Assembly (NCBI GenBank): GCA_003483565.1
Contig: DMYZ01000182.1
Coordinates: 1-21,634, forward strand
Source: Prevotella sp.
GTDB lineage: Bacteria > Bacteroidota > Bacteroidia > Bacteroidales > Bacteroidaceae
Reading direction: 5' to 3'
DNA: 21,634 bases
Part shown: in pieces, positions 13,530 to 21,175 of the stretch
How the letters are laid out: each line of letters opens with the position of its first letter
Position numbering within the stretch: position 1 is the first letter of the stretch
Notes under the pieces: model-generated
The model's database searches: none
What the model saw: the letters and a program-made list of their open reading frames with translations, nothing else
Told to the model about the DNA's origin: nothing
Made by a program: the position numbers and the translations under genes

Positions 13530-15110
13530 ATGAATAAAGATTTGGCAGAAAGCAGCCGATATCTTCATGTGCTCCATGACTATTGTCAGAATGGTGTTAT
13601 TCCTGAGAGGAAGAAAAACGTCATGGATGATCATCCATGGATCCATATTGATGATGCTCTTATGGACTATCTTTATGAATTGATGGCTGACTCTCATTAT
13701 CAGACTCAGATAAAGAACAGCAGAATACGAGGAAAATTATTTTATGCAGAAGTCGGTAAATTTATTGTTGATAACATTCATTTCCTTAAATTTCAGAATA
13801 TGCGATCCTGGACGGAACAAAATAGCATGCAGAAGGTTCTGGAGTGGAGCGACGGCAGGAGGCGTGATGCAAAGACTTGGCGTCAGCTGATAGAGGATAT
13901 AGACCGGAATCATCATGAAGATGGATTTGACAAATCTTTCTTTGAAAATCTCTTCTCTCAAGATAACAAGGGGGAACTGCCCAGTGTTGCCAATCCAATG
14001 AACTGGGAAATGCTGATAAGGGACTGGCGTGATGCCCTCAACCGTGGACTCCGAAGAGTCACGGAACAACATGTCAAAGCCAGACGGGCTGGTTTTGAAA
14101 CGAATCTCCGATTGCTTATGGATCAGGTAACTCAGCATATCAGAGAAAAAAAAATCAATGAGAGTGAAGCTTCGCAAGCTTTTGACCAGATGGATGGTAC
14201 CTGGACGGAAACGGAATTTGAACGTAAATTGCGTGATATCCGATTGCAGGACAAATTTCCGGAGATCCGTGAGATTGTTGCCCGGATGGGCCGGGTGTCA
14301 GAGGCTTCCGGAAGGGAAAGACTTACTGTCGCTGCAGGACAGTCGATAAAGATAGAACATTCATCGGGCAGTGATATTGAAGGGGTTACTGTGGGAAATG
14401 ACCTCAGTGCCTTACTGCCGGTGGAGCTGGCGCAATATGGTGATTCTGATCTTGATAATGTTTTTATTTATAAATATCTGACAAAAGAATTACAGACTTT
14501 TCGCTATAAATCTGAGATTACTAAGCCTTCAAGAAAACTGGGATTTGTCCATGCCTCTCGTAAAGGGCCAATGATTGTCTGTGTTGATACTTCTGCCAGT
14601 ATGTATGGCATGCCGGAGCGAATAGAATCTTCAGTCCTCTCTTTGTTGGAAGAAACAGCCGTAAATCTTCATCGTGACTGTTTTCTGATAGATTTTTCTG
14701 TAAGTGTCCATCCTGTCGATCTGATAGAACAGCTTCACCAGCAGCAGTTGCTGAAACTTGGTCTTGCAGACCGAAATACCCTTCTGGATGTAAATGAACG
14801 CAAACGGAGTGACGGGATGCCATTTATCGGAGGCGGTACGAATGCACGAAAGATGATAGAGGCCATGATGGAACTTCTTGATAATGATGGCAGGCATTAT
14901 GTTAATGCAGATGTCCTCTGGATCACAGATTTCCTCATTCCGATGCCTAAGAAGACTTCTTATCTGCATAAATGGGATGAATACCGTAAGACAGGTACAC
15001 GTTTTTATGGTTTGCGTATCCTTTCTTCAGACGAGAAGTGCAAAAATGAATGGGAGAGTCTCTTTCATCAGATTTACACAATCAGATATCGTCAGATAAA
15101 AAAATATTAG
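13530..15110 (+). CDS. viaA: VWA-domain protein, ViaA-like (RavA partner)
   Basis: Partner of the MoxR ATPase. 526 residues, somewhat longer than E. coli ViaA (483). The N-terminal half (about 1-340) is helical and charged, with no signal peptide or membrane segment. The C-terminal von Willebrand A domain starts at about 345 with MIVCVDTSASMYG, giving the metal-ion-dependent adhesion site D-x-S-x-S at 353-357. A later FIGGGTNA (about 432-439) supplies the MIDAS Thr, and VLWITDFL (about 462-469) the MIDAS Asp. Ligand-binding residues therefore look intact. Gene order, 12-nt spacing and shared promoter with ravA support a complex. Its stop codon overlaps that of the convergent glycosidase gene by 4 nt, with no terminator between them. 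Confidence 0.88.
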   Translation: MNKDLAESSRYLHVLHDYCQNGVIPERKKNVMDDHPWIHIDDALMDYLYELMADSHYQTQIKNSRIRGKLFYAEVGKFIVDNIHFLKFQNMRSWTEQNSMQKVLEWSDGRRRDAKTWRQLIEDIDRNHHEDGFDKSFFENLFSQDNKGELPSVANPMNWEMLIRDWRDALNRGLRRVTEQHVKARRAGFETNLRLLMDQVTQHIREKKINESEASQAFDQMDGTWTETEFERKLRDIRLQDKFPEIREIVARMGRVSEASGRERLTVAAGQSIKIEHSSGSDIEGVTVGNDLSALLPVELAQYGDSDLDNVFIYKYLTKELQTFRYKSEITKPSRKLGFVHASRKGPMIVCVDTSASMYGMPERIESSVLSLLEETAVNLHRDCFLIDFSVSVHPVDLIEQLHQQQLLKLGLADRNTLLDVNERKRSDGMPFIGGGTNARKMIEAMMELLDNDGRHYVNADVLWITDFLIPMPKKTSYLHKWDEYRKTGTRFYGLRILSSDEKCKNEWESLFHQIYTIRYRQIKKY

Positions 15111-16513
15111 CGGATAATCCCCACTTTTTTTAGTTTTTTTTCTGCATCCTGCCTATATGATCTTTTTTCTATCCACGGTGTCTCGTAACCGAAGCGATCC
15201 ATTTCTGTGATAGCATAATGCCAGGGAGAGATTTTGATCAGGTATTTTTCCATTTCTTTTTTAGGCAATCTTCCTATGACCAGATTGCGACTGTTGTTGA
15301 TATCAACAGGATAATGATCGGATACATATATATTATATACGGTATCTGTAGGTACTTTATGTTCCCATGTCATTATAGGAACAAGAGCCGGGGATATATT
15401 GAAATTCTTGGTAAAATTATAAATACCTTTGATATTGTCGGTAAAGAACTTGCTGCGGAAAAAAGTATAGCCCAGGCCGATCTGTCTAAGCACTTCCATT
15501 TCCCGGGTAATATCTGTTAAGGGCCAGTTCTGTTCTTGGGGTGACAAAAAGTAAATACCAAGGCCCGGGGCAACAATCCTTCCGTAATCATTTTCTTCCC
15601 AGTCCATGGCAAAGGGATAGAAGTTGTTGTCACGGAAATACATCATAGGAAAAAGTTCATCCATAAGTCCCTTGTGCATCCATTCCTGAGCGTCCTGGCA
15701 CACTCTGTCGTAAGCATTCCAATTGTAACTCATGGATCTAGGTAAATCACTGTATTTTCCGATTGGAGAACAGCTCATCTTAACCCAGGGTTTCAAAGAT
15801 TTGACAGCATCGTGTATCTTTTGTACAATAGAGGTTATATATTGTCTTCCTTGGTCCTCACTGACTTTTCGTTTCCAGTCTTCCGGATAACGGATATAAT
15901 CAAGATTAATACCGTCGATATCATATTTTTCCGTAATTTCAGTGCATATTTTTGTCAGATAATCACCTGTACGTGAATCTTCCGGGTTCATATATCCTTC
16001 GTCACCGATTCTTTTGATAAGATTTCTGAACTTTTTACGAAGATTGATACATCCTGGTCCATTCCATTTTCCAGCTGGCATTGTTACAATCCAGACATGG
16101 AGTTCCATTCCTCTCCTGTGGCATTCGTCAATAGCAAAAGCCAGAGGATCATAGTCCGGGGAGCAACCGGAAGTGCCTGAAAGGCATTTATCCCAAGGTT
16201 CGTAAGCCGAAGGGTAGATTACCGTACCACGAATGCGGGTTTGAAGAAGGACAGTGTTGATACCTGCCTGCTGATAAAGATCGAGGAGATGGCACAGTTC
16301 TTTTTTCTGTTCCTCAACCGAAGATGCTGACTGAGCATAAGTATGTGGCCAGTCCATACCATTGAGAGTGGTCAGCCATATTGCTCTGACTTCTCGCTTG
16401 GGAGAGGATTCTGTGAATGTAACTTGAGCAAAACTGCTGGCAGAATGTATAGTTGCAGCCATGAAAACAGCAAAGAGATATTTCAGCAAATGAATAGAAT
16501 ATCTTGATTTCAT
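15107..16513 (-). CDS. Secreted glycosyl hydrolase-like family 10 (GHL10, DigH-like)
   Basis: Exported glycosidase of the GHL10 (formerly DUF187) family. E. coli DigH (YddW), in this family, cleaves denuded peptidoglycan glycan strands lacking stem peptides, so a cell-wall role is plausible. 468 residues. Signal peptide about 1-30 (basic start, hydrophobic core, SASSFAQ cleavage region). The TIM-barrel begins at REVRAIWLTTLNGMDWP (40-56); further family blocks are GINTVLLQTRIRG (84-96), ELHVWIVTMPAGKW (137-150) and DIDGINLDYIRYP (198-210), whose acidic residue is a likely catalytic or substrate-binding position. The C-terminal part (about 370-468) looks like a beta-rich accessory domain. Minus-strand single gene, divergent from cstA; the stop overlaps viaA's. 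Whether it acts on peptidoglycan or a dietary glycan is not shown by sequence. Confidence 0.88.
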   Translation of the reverse strand: MKSRYSIHLLKYLFAVFMAATIHSASSFAQVTFTESSPKREVRAIWLTTLNGMDWPHTYAQSASSVEEQKKELCHLLDLYQQAGINTVLLQTRIRGTVIYPSAYEPWDKCLSGTSGCSPDYDPLAFAIDECHRRGMELHVWIVTMPAGKWNGPGCINLRKKFRNLIKRIGDEGYMNPEDSRTGDYLTKICTEITEKYDIDGINLDYIRYPEDWKRKVSEDQGRQYITSIVQKIHDAVKSLKPWVKMSCSPIGKYSDLPRSMSYNWNAYDRVCQDAQEWMHKGLMDELFPMMYFRDNNFYPFAMDWEENDYGRIVAPGLGIYFLSPQEQNWPLTDITREMEVLRQIGLGYTFFRSKFFTDNIKGIYNFTKNFNISPALVPIMTWEHKVPTDTVYNIYVSDHYPVDINNSRNLVIGRLPKKEMEKYLIKISPWHYAITEMDRFGYETPWIEKRSYRQDAEKKLKKVGIIR

Positions 16514-16553
16514 AATTGATAATTCGCTTTAAAATGTAATTAGAATCGTGAAT

Positions 16554-16562
16554 GCAAAGGTA
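16554..16562 (-). promoter_or_regulatory. -7 box upstream of the GHL10 gene
   Basis: Minus-strand TACCTTTGC matches TAnnTTTG, 40 nt before the start codon. A -33 element is not recognisable. Confidence 0.6.
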
Positions 16563-16664
16563 CAAATAAAATATGAATAGGTAGATAGAAGTCTGAATCT
16601 TTCCTTGTAATAATAAATTGTTAGGAAAAAATGCACAAGACTTTCTTTTTTATTAAAAAATAAG

Positions 16665-16672
16665 TATATTTG
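16665..16672 (+). promoter_or_regulatory. -7 box upstream of cstA
   Basis: TATATTTG matches TAnnTTTG, about 50 nt before the ATG. TTTC at 16642-16645 is a possible imperfect -33 element. Confidence 0.55.
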
Positions 16673-16722
16673 TAATCAAATCAAATCAAATAATTTAATG
16701 CATCTATAACGAATAATAATCA

Positions 16723-18252
16723 ATGATTTCTTTTACATTAAGTCTTTTGGCATTAGTTGTAGGCTATTTACTCTATGGTCGTTTCGTCGAACATGTTTTC
16801 CGTCCGGGTAATCGTCCCACACCAGCTGTCGCGAAAGCTGATGGCATCGACTTTATAGTTCTCCCCGGATGGAAGATCTTTATGATCCAGTTTCTGAACA
16901 TTGCGGGGGTAGGTCCTATTTTCGGAGCTATTATGGGGGCTTATTATGGTCCGGTAGCTTATTTGTGGATTGTGCTGGGGTGTATTTTTGCAGGTTCAGT
17001 ACATGACTATCTCTGTGGAATGTTAAGTGTCCGCCATGGTGGAGCTGATTTGCCGGAACTGGTAGGTGCTTATCTAGGCAAGCGGGCAAAGGGCCTCATG
17101 CTTGTCTTTGCCGTATTACTGCTGCTGATGGGTGGAGCTGTATTCGTGTTGACTCCTGCTGTTATATTGAATAGCATTTGGGGAAGTAAAGTGATGTGGA
17201 TAGCTGTCATTTTCCTTTATTACCTTATAGCCACATTGCTGCCTATTAATAAGATTATTGGTAGGATATACCCATTGTTTGCTTTTTCTCTTCTTTTTAT
17301 GGCTCTTGCTTTGATGATAGGTCTTTATATAAAGATGCCGGACATTCCTGAACTTTGGAGCAATTTAGGTACAGCTAATAGAAACAATCCGGTCCAGCTT
17401 CTTGGCTTAAATAGTTTTTTATCAAAGAATGCTCTGTTTCCTTGCCTGTTTATTACTATATCTTGTGGTGCTATAAGTGGTTTCCATGCTACTAAGAGTC
17501 CTTTAATGGCAAGATGTCTGAGAAAAGAGAAACAGGGGAGGCCAATTTTTTATGGTGCAATGATTACAGAAGGTGTTGTTGCCTTGATCTGGGCTGGCAT
17601 ATCCATGTATTTTTTCTATTATGGTGGATGGAGAGAAGTGGTGCCTGCTGAACAGGTTCAACAATTTCTCGCCCAATGGGAAAGTGGACAGGGAAAATCT
17701 TTAATCCAGTATTTCGATGCGCCTACCGTGGTGAATATGGTTTGCAGGGGGTGGCTTGGTTTTGTCGGTAGTATTTTGGCACTGCTTGGTGTTGTCGCAG
17801 CTCCTATTATAAGTGGTGATACAGCTTTCCGTAGTGCACGGTTGATCATTGCTGATTTTCTGCACTTAGAGCAGCATACTGTCCGTCGTCGTTTTTATAT
17901 CTGCATTCCTATGTTTGCGTCTCTTATTGCTTTGTTAGTCTGGAATTTGAAAAACCCTGATGGTTTTAATATCATTTGGCAATATTTTGGCTGGGCTAAT
18001 CAGACATTGAGTATATTTACCCTTTGGACAATTACCGTTTATCTTGTTGAGAAGAAGAAACTGTTTTTCATTACTTTAATTCCAGCCTTTTTCATGACCG
18101 CTGTTTGTTCTACTTTTCTTTTCGTAAGTCCTCAGGCCTTAGGATTGAATCTTACAATAGGCTATGGTCTTGGTGGAGTCGTCTTGATCATCGCTTTAGT
18201 TTGGTTTTTTGTTTGGTATAGGAAGTCTTATATGTGCAAACATCTTTCTTGA
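16723..18252 (+). CDS. cstA: Carbon starvation protein CstA family transporter (short form)
   Basis: Polytopic inner-membrane protein of the CstA family; E. coli members CstA and BtsT transport peptides and pyruvate. 509 residues with about a dozen hydrophobic segments. Diagnostic CstA blocks: an early YGRFVEHVFRPGNRPTPA (about 19-36), GVDFVVL-like GIDFIVLPGWKIF (41-53), FLNIAGVGPIFGAIMGAYYGPVAYLWI (57-83), GSVHDYL (91-97), the CGAISGFHATKSP loop (about 248-260) and PIISGDTAFRSARL (about 360-373). It is about 190 residues shorter than E. coli CstA (701), as is usual in Bacteroidetes. Own promoter, divergent from the GHL10 gene; no strong terminator follows. Substrate is not deducible, though pyruvate or small peptides are the best guesses. 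Confidence 0.92.
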   Translation: MISFTLSLLALVVGYLLYGRFVEHVFRPGNRPTPAVAKADGIDFIVLPGWKIFMIQFLNIAGVGPIFGAIMGAYYGPVAYLWIVLGCIFAGSVHDYLCGMLSVRHGGADLPELVGAYLGKRAKGLMLVFAVLLLLMGGAVFVLTPAVILNSIWGSKVMWIAVIFLYYLIATLLPINKIIGRIYPLFAFSLLFMALALMIGLYIKMPDIPELWSNLGTANRNNPVQLLGLNSFLSKNALFPCLFITISCGAISGFHATKSPLMARCLRKEKQGRPIFYGAMITEGVVALIWAGISMYFFYYGGWREVVPAEQVQQFLAQWESGQGKSLIQYFDAPTVVNMVCRGWLGFVGSILALLGVVAAPIISGDTAFRSARLIIADFLHLEQHTVRRRFYICIPMFASLIALLVWNLKNPDGFNIIWQYFGWANQTLSIFTLWTITVYLVEKKKLFFITLIPAFFMTAVCSTFLFVSPQALGLNLTIGYGLGGVVLIIALVWFFVWYRKSYMCKHLS

Positions 18253-18315
18253 TTTTTTTTATATCTGTCTGATATCCGTGAAGATAAAATCTTAATTTTT
18301 AAATTATAAAATATA

Positions 18316-18347
18316 TTTCATATCTGCAAAAGAAATCGTATCTTTGC
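18316..18347 (+). promoter_or_regulatory. Promoter of recR
   Basis: TTTC (18316-18319), 19-nt spacer, TATCTTTGC (18339-18347). The box ends 4 nt before the ATG at 18352, pointing to a leaderless or nearly leaderless message. Confidence 0.65.
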
Positions 18348-18351
18348 AGAT

Positions 18352-18966
18352 ATGGAACAGCAATACCCATCGCATCTTCTGGAGAAAGCCGTATCGGAAT
18401 TTTCAAGACTTCCGGGAATAGGTAGAAAGACATCTCTTAGATTGGTACTTCATATTCTTCGCCAGCCTGATAAGGACGTGGAGAACTTTATATCTGCAAT
18501 ATCTCATTTGAAAAACGAAGTGAAATACTGTAAAGTCTGCCATAATATAAGTGATACGGATATTTGTCCGATTTGCGGTGATCCTCGTCGTGATGAGTCT
18601 ACAGTATGTGTCGTAGAAAATATCCAGGATGTGATGGCTATTGAAAACACACAGCAATATCATGGGGTATATCATGTACTTGGAGGTATTATTTCTCCAA
18701 TGGATGGTATTGGTCCGGGTGATATAGAGATTAATTCTTTGGTTAAGCGTGTTGCTGATGGAGGTGTAAAAGAAGTAATCTTTGCTCTTAGTTCAACGAT
18801 GGAGGGGGATACTACAAATTTTTATATCTCTCGTCGGTTGTCTGATTATGATATTAAACTTAGTGTTATAGCAAGGGGTATATCTGTTGGTGATGAACTG
18901 GAATATACAGATGAAGTTACTTTGGGCAGATCTATTGTGAACCGTACCCCTTTTGGTAAATCTTAA
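18352..18966 (+). CDS. recR: Recombination protein RecR
   Basis: Part of the RecFOR system that loads RecA at gaps during recombinational repair. 204 residues, standard length. N-terminal helix-hairpin-helix FSRLPGIGRKTSLRLV (17-32), a four-cysteine zinc finger (C60, C63, C72, C75), then a Toprim domain starting VCVVEN (85-90) and a C-terminal Walker B-like segment. All landmarks are intact. The promoter box lies directly before the start. It is followed 15 nt downstream by a small membrane protein gene and then a glycosyltransferase; both are probably on the same transcript, but a functional link to repair is not apparent. Confidence 0.98.
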   Translation: MEQQYPSHLLEKAVSEFSRLPGIGRKTSLRLVLHILRQPDKDVENFISAISHLKNEVKYCKVCHNISDTDICPICGDPRRDESTVCVVENIQDVMAIENTQQYHGVYHVLGGIISPMDGIGPGDIEINSLVKRVADGGVKEVIFALSSTMEGDTTNFYISRRLSDYDIKLSVIARGISVGDELEYTDEVTLGRSIVNRTPFGKS

Positions 18967-18981
18967 ATTGAAATTTAATTT

Positions 18982-19392
18982 ATGAAAGAAGTTCAACAAA
19001 AATTGATGGCTTACTATCTGGGACTCATTGGCATTGCGGTCTTGCTCGTTGTTTTAGGGGAAACAGATGTAATGATTCTCCCTTCTATGTCTGGCAGTGC
19101 TGAATTTGTTGCTCAAATTGTAATGGAACTTTGTACTATTATTGTGATTCCGTTATCCCTGAAATTATTTGCTGTTAAGCGAGTTCATAATATACTGGTA
19201 GAGAAAAAGGAAAAGGCTTTAATAAAATGGGGCTTATTCCGTATGAACTTACTCTTGCTTCCAATGCTCCTTGATATCCTGTTTTATTATCAGACGATGT
19301 CTCCTGCATTTGGATATATGGCCATAATCTTATTTTTAAGTTTGTTTTTTGTAAATCCTAGTAAGGGACGGTGTAAGGATGATGTGAAATGA
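18982..19392 (+). CDS. Small four-helix integral membrane protein, unknown function
   Basis: 136 residues with four predicted membrane helices at about 11-33, 41-64, 82-103 and 107-124. The loop between helices 2 and 3 is basic (KRVHNILVEKKEKALIKW, about 66-83) and so is the C-terminal tail (PSKGRCKDDVK), consistent with both facing the cytoplasm. No known motif is recognised. It begins 15 nt after recR, and its last codons overlap the start of the GT2 gene by 4 nt (ATGA), a sign of translational coupling. It may help anchor or assist the glycosyltransferase, but that is inference from gene order only. Confidence 0.85.
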   Translation: MKEVQQKLMAYYLGLIGIAVLLVVLGETDVMILPSMSGSAEFVAQIVMELCTIIVIPLSLKLFAVKRVHNILVEKKEKALIKWGLFRMNLLLLPMLLDILFYYQTMSPAFGYMAIILFLSLFFVNPSKGRCKDDVK

Positions 19393-20438
19393 TACTCTCC
19401 GTTGTTATAGTAAGCTATAATGTCAAATCCTATTTGGAGCAATGTCTTTGTTCACTGGAAAAGTCACTAAGGAATATTGACAATGAAATTTTTGTTGTAG
19501 ATAATCATAGCAAAGATGGAAGTTGTGAATATCTTCAACCCTTGCATCCTAAGGCTCACTTTATTAGTAGCAACCATAATCTTGGTTTTGCCAGGGCTAA
19601 TAATTTAGCTATTCGGAGATGCAAAGGAAAGTATATACTTCTTCTTAATCCAGATACAGTGGTGGGAGAGAATACTCTTAAACAAGTTGTCGATTTTATG
19701 GAATCGCATCAGGATGCCGGTTCTGCCGGAGTGAAGATGTTACACACTGACGGGACGGTAGCCAATGAGTCACGGAGAGGTGTTCCTTCACCGATGACAG
19801 CGTTTTATAAAATGGTGGGGTTATGTGCCAGATACCCGAAGAGTCATCGCTTTGCACATTATTATATGGGATATTTGTCTTGGAATGAGGCACATAGAAT
19901 AGAAGTTGTGAGTGGTGCCTTTTGCATGTTAAGGCATGAGGCTCTGGATAGAGTTGGATTACTTGATGAGGACTTCTTTATGTACGGTGAAGATATAGAC
20001 CTTAGTTATCGCCTTTTAAAAGCAGGGTATCATAACTATTATATTCCAGTATCTATCCTGCATTATAAAGGGGAAAGTACACAGAAATCTTCTTTCCGCT
20101 ATGTTCATGTGTTTTATGAAGCTATGTTGATCTTTTTTAGAAAGCACTACGGCAGTATGTTTTTTCTGTTGAGCATTCCTATCAAAATAGCGATATATGT
20201 TAAGGCGCTTACGGCTCTGGCCAGTATGTTGGTGCAGAATGCTCATAAGAGCATGGGATTGGTTTCACATAAGGAAGATACTCTGTCTGTAGAAAAATTT
20301 TTAGTGATGGATACTGATCAATATTCCTATCAGGAAATATTGCGTCTTTTGTCTGCTTCTGATCATCAGAAAGAGATAGCCTTCTTTTATCCGAAACAAA
20401 AGATCTTAATTACCCCTGAAGATGTCTTACATTTTTAG
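19389..20438 (+). CDS. Family 2 glycosyltransferase
   Basis: GT-A fold transferase that uses a nucleotide-sugar, probably in surface glycan or lipid-linked oligosaccharide synthesis; acts at the inner face of the cytoplasmic membrane. 349 residues. GT2 landmarks: MILSVVIVSYNVKSYLEQCL (1-20), VVDNHSKDGS (36-45), NHNLGFARANNLAI (62-75), the metal/nucleotide site LLLNPDT (84-90), SGAFCMLRHEAL (175-186) and the FMYGEDIDLSYRLLKAGY acceptor block (197-214). This pattern is that of the rhamnosyltransferase-like WcaA/WbbL group. One hydrophobic stretch lies at about 253-270. The start overlaps the upstream membrane gene by 4 nt. Donor and acceptor are unknown. About 70 residues of charged tail after 280 have no obvious motif. 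Confidence 0.9.
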   Translation: MILSVVIVSYNVKSYLEQCLCSLEKSLRNIDNEIFVVDNHSKDGSCEYLQPLHPKAHFISSNHNLGFARANNLAIRRCKGKYILLLNPDTVVGENTLKQVVDFMESHQDAGSAGVKMLHTDGTVANESRRGVPSPMTAFYKMVGLCARYPKSHRFAHYYMGYLSWNEAHRIEVVSGAFCMLRHEALDRVGLLDEDFFMYGEDIDLSYRLLKAGYHNYYIPVSILHYKGESTQKSSFRYVHVFYEAMLIFFRKHYGSMFFLLSIPIKIAIYVKALTALASMLVQNAHKSMGLVSHKEDTLSVEKFLVMDTDQYSYQEILRLLSASDHQKEIAFFYPKQKILITPEDVLHF

Positions 20439-20505
20439 ATGTCTGTCGGATATGTGTAATTGTATGTTGTACAGTATAAACTGACTGTTGACACTGTGGA
20501 CGAAT

Positions 20506-20536
20506 AAAAAAAGTCTTCAGTTTTACTGAAGACTTT
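20506..20536 (-). terminator. Intrinsic terminator of the tRNA-Asp unit
   Basis: 11-bp stem AAAGTCTTCAG / CTGAAGACTTT with a 5-nt loop; on the minus strand a T-run follows. It begins 2 nt past the tRNA end. It may also stop read-through from the glycosyltransferase on the plus strand. Confidence 0.85.
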
Positions 20537-20538
20537 CG

Positions 20539-20612
20539 CGGTACGTACGAGACTCGGACTCGTGACCTCCTGCGTGACAGGCAGGCATTCTAACCAACTG
20601 AACTAACGTACC
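20539..20612 (-). tRNA. tRNA-Asp (anticodon GTC), distal copy
   Basis: 74 nt on the minus strand: acceptor GGTACGT / ACGTACC, D-stem GTTC / GAAT, anticodon stem CCTGC / GCAGG with loop CTGTCAC (GTC), T-stem ACGAG / CTCGT, discriminator G, no encoded CCA. The T-loop reads TCCGAGT, so position 55 is C instead of the near-universal T. Identical to the copy at 20639-20712. Confidence 0.95.
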
Positions 20613-20638
20613 AATTTGCAAATTCTTGACAGTACTGG

Positions 20639-20712
20639 CGGTACGTACGAGACTCGGACTCGTGACCTCCTGCGTGACAGGCAGGCATTCTAACCAACTG
20701 AACTAACGTACC
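20639..20712 (-). tRNA. tRNA-Asp (anticodon GTC), promoter-proximal copy
   Basis: Identical 74-nt copy of the tRNA-Asp 100 bp away, including the unusual T-loop TCCGAGT. The 26-bp spacer between copies contains the palindrome AATTTGCAAATT (20613-20624). Transcribed from the promoter at 20740-20772. Confidence 0.95.
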
Positions 20713-20739
20713 AGTTATTGTCATTTCTGAATTGCGTGT

Positions 20740-20772
20740 GCAAAGGTAGTTATTTTCTTTTATTCCTCCAAA
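20740..20772 (-). promoter_or_regulatory. Promoter of the tRNA-Asp pair
   Basis: Minus-strand TTTG (20772-20769), 20-nt spacer, TACCTTTGC (20748-20740): full consensus match, about 28 nt before the first tRNA. Confidence 0.8.
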
Positions 20773-20916
20773 TAAATCAGAATCTTTTTTCAATGAATAG
20801 TAAATATTTTTAATTGATATAGATTGATTTAGTTCTGTAAATAGGATATAACCCTTTCTTTTTCAACAGAATATATTTTTGATAAAGAGATTCTATAAAA
20901 AAGGATTTTAAATAGA

Positions 20917-21000
20917 ATGATTTATAGTTCTTCGCTTTATCGGATGTATGGAGGGCTGTTTGCTGAATATATTTTTCCTGTATTATTGGTGATTAAGTGA
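20917..21000 (+). CDS. Possible 27-residue hydrophobic peptide
   Basis: ATG-initiated frame encoding MIYSSSLYRMYGGLFAEYIF then a hydrophobic PVLLVIK end. A -7-like TATTTTTG lies at 20874-20881, 36 nt upstream, and AAGGA at 20901-20905. It is short enough to occur by chance; no homologue is recognised. The rest of the gap 20773-20916 is AT-rich with nothing I can name. Confidence 0.25.
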   Translation: MIYSSSLYRMYGGLFAEYIFPVLLVIK

Positions 21001-21003
21001 GTT

Positions 21004-21034
21004 AAAAAAACATAAAGCCGCCCCACTGGGCGGC
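21004..21034 (-). terminator. Intrinsic terminator of the candidate RNA
   Basis: 7-bp all-GC stem GCCGCCC / GGGCGGC (21017-21034) with a 4-nt loop; on the minus strand TTTATG and seven T residues follow. The strongest terminator in the window. Confidence 0.88.
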
Positions 21035-21175
21035 ATACTTGAATGAATGCTTCTAGCTTTGAAAAAGCTAGAGAGATACATATCTCTGGTCATCACGACC
21101 CAAGATAATGTAATTCAAACTGTGTAAAGTTTTTTGCTATTTGGTCAATTGGGAAACACAACCTTATTAATTGTG
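21004..21175 (-). ncRNA. Candidate structured non-coding RNA ending in a strong terminator
   Basis: Read on the minus strand, a run of hairpins leads to a GC-rich terminator. Paired segments (plus coordinates): 21157-21161 with 21171-21175; 21088-21091 with 21097-21100; 21072-21078 with 21081-21087; 21052-21060 with 21064-21072 (9 bp; shares position 21072 with the preceding hairpin); and an outer pairing 21039-21044 with 21113-21118. The 5' end is uncertain; further small hairpins lie at 21177-21190 and 21198-21210. No open frame of note. A size of about 150-200 nt and a terminator recall the Bacteroidales-1 motif and 6S RNA, but I cannot confirm either. It could instead be the 3' UTR of msrA, whose stop is about 200 nt upstream. 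Confidence 0.45.

Noticed and set aside
18281..18300. Possible terminator after cstA (AAGAT-AAA-ATCTT then TTTTT)
   Set aside because: Only a 5-bp AU-rich stem with a 3-nt loop; too weak to call.
21004..21175. SRP (4.5S) RNA or tmRNA
   Set aside because: The conserved SRP domain IV loop and a tmRNA tag frame or tRNA-like ends are not present.
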